Assembly (NCBI GenBank): GCA_934621705.1
Contig: CAKTUP010000094.1
Span: forward strand, 1-7,831
From: an uncultured Petrimonas sp.
Lineage (GTDB): Bacteria; Bacteroidota; Bacteroidia; Bacteroidales; Dysgonomonadaceae
Reading direction: 5' to 3'
Length of the DNA: 7,831 bases
Made by a program: the position numbers and the translations under genes. Below are positions 6,202-7,831 of this stretch, in pieces (position 1 is the stretch's first letter; the number at the start of each line of letters is the position of its first letter). The notes under the pieces were generated by a model. That model had not been told where the DNA came from. It did not search any database and was given only the letters and a program-made list of their open reading frames with translations.

Positions 6202-6978
6202 TCAATTTTTACTCATTTCTTCCGACCTGTTGCGTGCGGCATCCAGCACACCTTCGAAGTGTTTTCCTATTTCGTGGTGACGGAAATGATCCAGTCCGGC
6301 TTGCGTGGTTCCGCCTTTGCTGGTAATGTTTTGAATGAGTTCTTCTATGCTGAAATTGGCCTGGTTTTCGGTGAAATAAAGTGCGGTGCCTTGTGTGAGT
6401 CCGAGTAAAAGTTCATCGAGAACGTTTCCGGGCAAGTCGAACTCTCGCATTTTTTCCTTGAAAATTTGGATAAACGCTAAAATAAATGCCGGCCCGCTCC
6501 CGAAAACCGATGTGAAAAGATCGAATCCGTTTTCGTTCAGTTTTACGGCTTTGCCTAATTTGGTAAGAATTTGAAATATTTTTTCTGTTTCCGGATTTTC
6601 GGGTTGGTTGGTGGCAAACGCAGTAACCGATTTCTGATAAGCCATTGCCAAGTTGGGCATTATACGGACAATAGGAATATCTTTTCCCACATAGCTTTCG
6701 ATAAAAGCGATGCTTTTTCCGGCTACGGGCGAAACAATGAGTTTTCCTTCCAGATTCAGCGGTTGCAATTTCTCCAGAATTCCTCTTATATCCTGCGGCT
6801 TGATGCCCAGCCAAATTACATCGGCAAAAGAAACCAGTTCTTCCATTTTGTCGAAAAAAGGAATTTCCGTCTCTTTTTTACTTCGGGCAAAATAAGCAAA
6901 TTGTATGTTGTTTATGCTTTTAAGTCCCTGATAAACAGCTTTGGCAAGGTTGCCGAAACCGATAAAACCGTAGTTCAT
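6202..6978 (-). CDS. proC: Pyrroline-5-carboxylate reductase
   Basis: Last step of proline synthesis: reduces 1-pyrroline-5-carboxylate to proline with NAD(P)H. The 258-residue protein starts with the Rossmann dinucleotide loop GFIGFGNLAKA at 4-14, then has WLGIKPQD at 56-63, the conserved IMPNLAMA at 106-113 and GSGPAFILAF at 160-169. Near the C-terminus NITSKGGTTQAGLDHF at 217-232 is the family signature; it has K221 where many members have proline, a variation I believe the family pattern allows. Length is normal for the family (about 260-275). The ATG at 6976-6978 directly follows a heptamer-repeat region, and no Shine-Dalgarno is visible. It lies 75 bp downstream of proB in the same orientation, so both may be co-transcribed, giving steps one and three of the glutamate-to-proline path. 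ProA, the middle step, is not in the window. Confidence 0.95.
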   Translation of the reverse strand: MNYGFIGFGNLAKAVYQGLKSINNIQFAYFARSKKETEIPFFDKMEELVSFADVIWLGIKPQDIRGILEKLQPLNLEGKLIVSPVAGKSIAFIESYVGKDIPIVRIMPNLAMAYQKSVTAFATNQPENPETEKIFQILTKLGKAVKLNENGFDLFTSVFGSGPAFILAFIQIFKEKMREFDLPGNVLDELLLGLTQGTALYFTENQANFSIEELIQNITSKGGTTQAGLDHFRHHEIGKHFEGVLDAARNRSEEMSKN

Positions 6979-6982
6979 ATTT

Positions 6983-7066
6983 TAACGTTTAACGTTTGAT
7001 GTTTAAAGTTTAAAGGTCAGCGTTTTTTACCCAACGCCCAATGCTCTCTGCTCTTAGCTCTTTGCT
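6983..7066 (-). repeat. Twelve-unit heptanucleotide array between proB and proC
   Basis: Read on the - strand, 84 bp divide without gaps into twelve 7-bp units. Position 3 is C in 11 of 12, position 1 is A in 10 of 12, and position 7 is a purine in all 12. The units drift along the array: the first resemble AGCAAAG, the middle GGCGTTG, the last AACTTTA and AACGTTA (the final two are identical). The array starts within the last codons of proB, supplies its stop codon (7056-7054), and ends 4 bp before the proC ATG. No hairpin terminator is present. Confidence 0.75.
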
Positions 7067-7821
7067 GAAAATCTCGTAAACGGAATACCACCGTTCAGCG
7101 CTTTCACAATATAATTGGCACGCTGCCCGTTCACAATCCACATCTCCACACCGTTTCTCATACAAATTTCGGCAGCGTGGATTTTGGATGACATTCCTCC
7201 TGTCCCAAGCGTCGATTCCTTTTCTTCAATGCAATGCGATATCGAATTGAGATCGCTTACGTCGGTTATCAGTTCTGCATCCTGATGCAAGTGCGGGTTG
7301 CAAGTAAAAATGCCGTCGATATCGGACACGAGAATGAGGAGATCGGCGTTGGTGATAACAGCTACCAGCGCCGAGAGTTTATCGTTGTCGCCCAGCACGA
7401 TTTCTTCGATGGAAACCGTGTCGTTTTCGTTAACGATGGGAATGTAATCCACTTCCCACAGTTTGTTGATGGTGTTTCGGGTGTTCTCGTTGGCGACTTC
7501 GTTTTCGAAATCGCGGTACGTGAGCAAAATTTGTGCGATATTCAGTCCGAATGTGCGGAAAATATCATCGTACAGTTCCATCAGCTTGGTTTGTCCGATG
7601 GCCGCCATTGCCTGCTTGGAATCCACGTTTTTGTGAAAACCGTTGATTTCCACAAATTGTCGCGCGGTGGCAATGGCGCCTGATGAAACTATAACAATGT
7701 CGAACTCTTTTTTCAGTTCAACAATCTGCCGCGCCAGGCTTTCAATTACCGCGAACGAAATGCGGTTGGTTCCCGCTGTGAGCGTGGATGTGCCTATTTT
7801 TATGATGAGTTTTTTTTTCAT
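7054..7821 (-). CDS. proB: Glutamate 5-kinase, short form without PUA domain
   Basis: First step of proline synthesis: phosphorylates glutamate to glutamyl 5-phosphate with ATP. The 255-residue protein is an amino-acid kinase domain throughout: IKIGTSTLT at 7-15 (phosphate-binding loop), IVSSGAIATAR at 44-54, SKQAMAAIGQ at 68-77, IVNENDTVS at 129-137, LGDNDKLSALVA at 143-154, LVSDIDGIF at 164-172 and GTGGMSSKIHAA at 206-217. It stops just after the kinase fold (GIPFTRF), so the C-terminal PUA domain of the 367-residue E. coli enzyme is absent; I recall short forms like this as usual in Bacteroidota, so this is not a truncation. The last residues, SAKS, and the stop are encoded within a heptamer array. 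The ATG at 7819-7821 gives the expected N-terminus; only 10 bp upstream are visible, so the promoter is outside the window. Confidence 0.94.
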   Translation of the reverse strand: MKKKLIIKIGTSTLTAGTNRISFAVIESLARQIVELKKEFDIVIVSSGAIATARQFVEINGFHKNVDSKQAMAAIGQTKLMELYDDIFRTFGLNIAQILLTYRDFENEVANENTRNTINKLWEVDYIPIVNENDTVSIEEIVLGDNDKLSALVAVITNADLLILVSDIDGIFTCNPHLHQDAELITDVSDLNSISHCIEEKESTLGTGGMSSKIHAAEICMRNGVEMWIVNGQRANYIVKALNGGIPFTRFSAKS

Positions 7822-7831
7822 TTTATGATGC

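Noticed and set aside
7234..7683. 149-codon + strand frame opposite proB
   Set aside because: Fully antisense to a well-conserved kinase gene; its residues mirror proB codon bias and show no known motif.
6864..7821. Truncated or broken proB
   Set aside because: The missing PUA domain is usual for the short Bacteroidota form as I recall it; all kinase motifs are present.

Overview
The window looks like a chromosomal segment from a Bacteroidota bacterium, most likely order Bacteroidales. HisS resembles the Bacteroidales HisRS type in its N-terminus, catalytic core and C-terminal domain. ProB is the short form without a PUA domain. Starts lack a clear Shine-Dalgarno sequence, and a TAnnTTTG-type -7 box lies ahead of hisS. 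I cannot name a genus.

Layout, left to right: (1) the C-terminal part of a HEPN/UPF0332-type protein on the + strand; (2) on the - strand, read from right to left, proB (glutamate 5-kinase), proC (pyrroline-5-carboxylate reductase), a PIN-PhoH ATPase, hisS (histidyl-tRNA synthetase), an ABC-F ATPase, and a small PlsC-type acyltransferase that meets the HEPN gene tail to tail in a shared TTAA. ProB and ProC are two of the three steps from glutamate to proline. HisS and ABC-F both serve translation and are 40 bp apart, so they are probably co-transcribed. A hairpin terminator after phoH and a promoter-like box ahead of hisS suggest the transcript breaks there.

Two things go beyond ordinary annotation. 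First, HisS carries about 123 extra residues in one loop of its catalytic domain. The insert is in frame and stop-free, about 27% G+C against about 42-53% in sampled flanking stretches. It uses AGA/AGG for 7 of 8 arginines, whereas the rest of the gene uses CGN for 20 of 20. This looks like a foreign in-frame insertion or a replaced loop in an essential enzyme. Second, three of the intergenic gaps (proB-proC, phoH-hisS, hisS-abcF) are built largely of degenerate repeats with an exact 7-bp period. These arrays run into the 3' ends of proB and hisS and supply their stop codons, and one is in phase with the putative hisS -7 box. A small palindrome of another type lies between the ABC-F and acyltransferase genes, and a 9-bp inverted repeat lies in the phoH leader.

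There is no tRNA, rRNA, CRISPR array, transposase or integrase that I can support.
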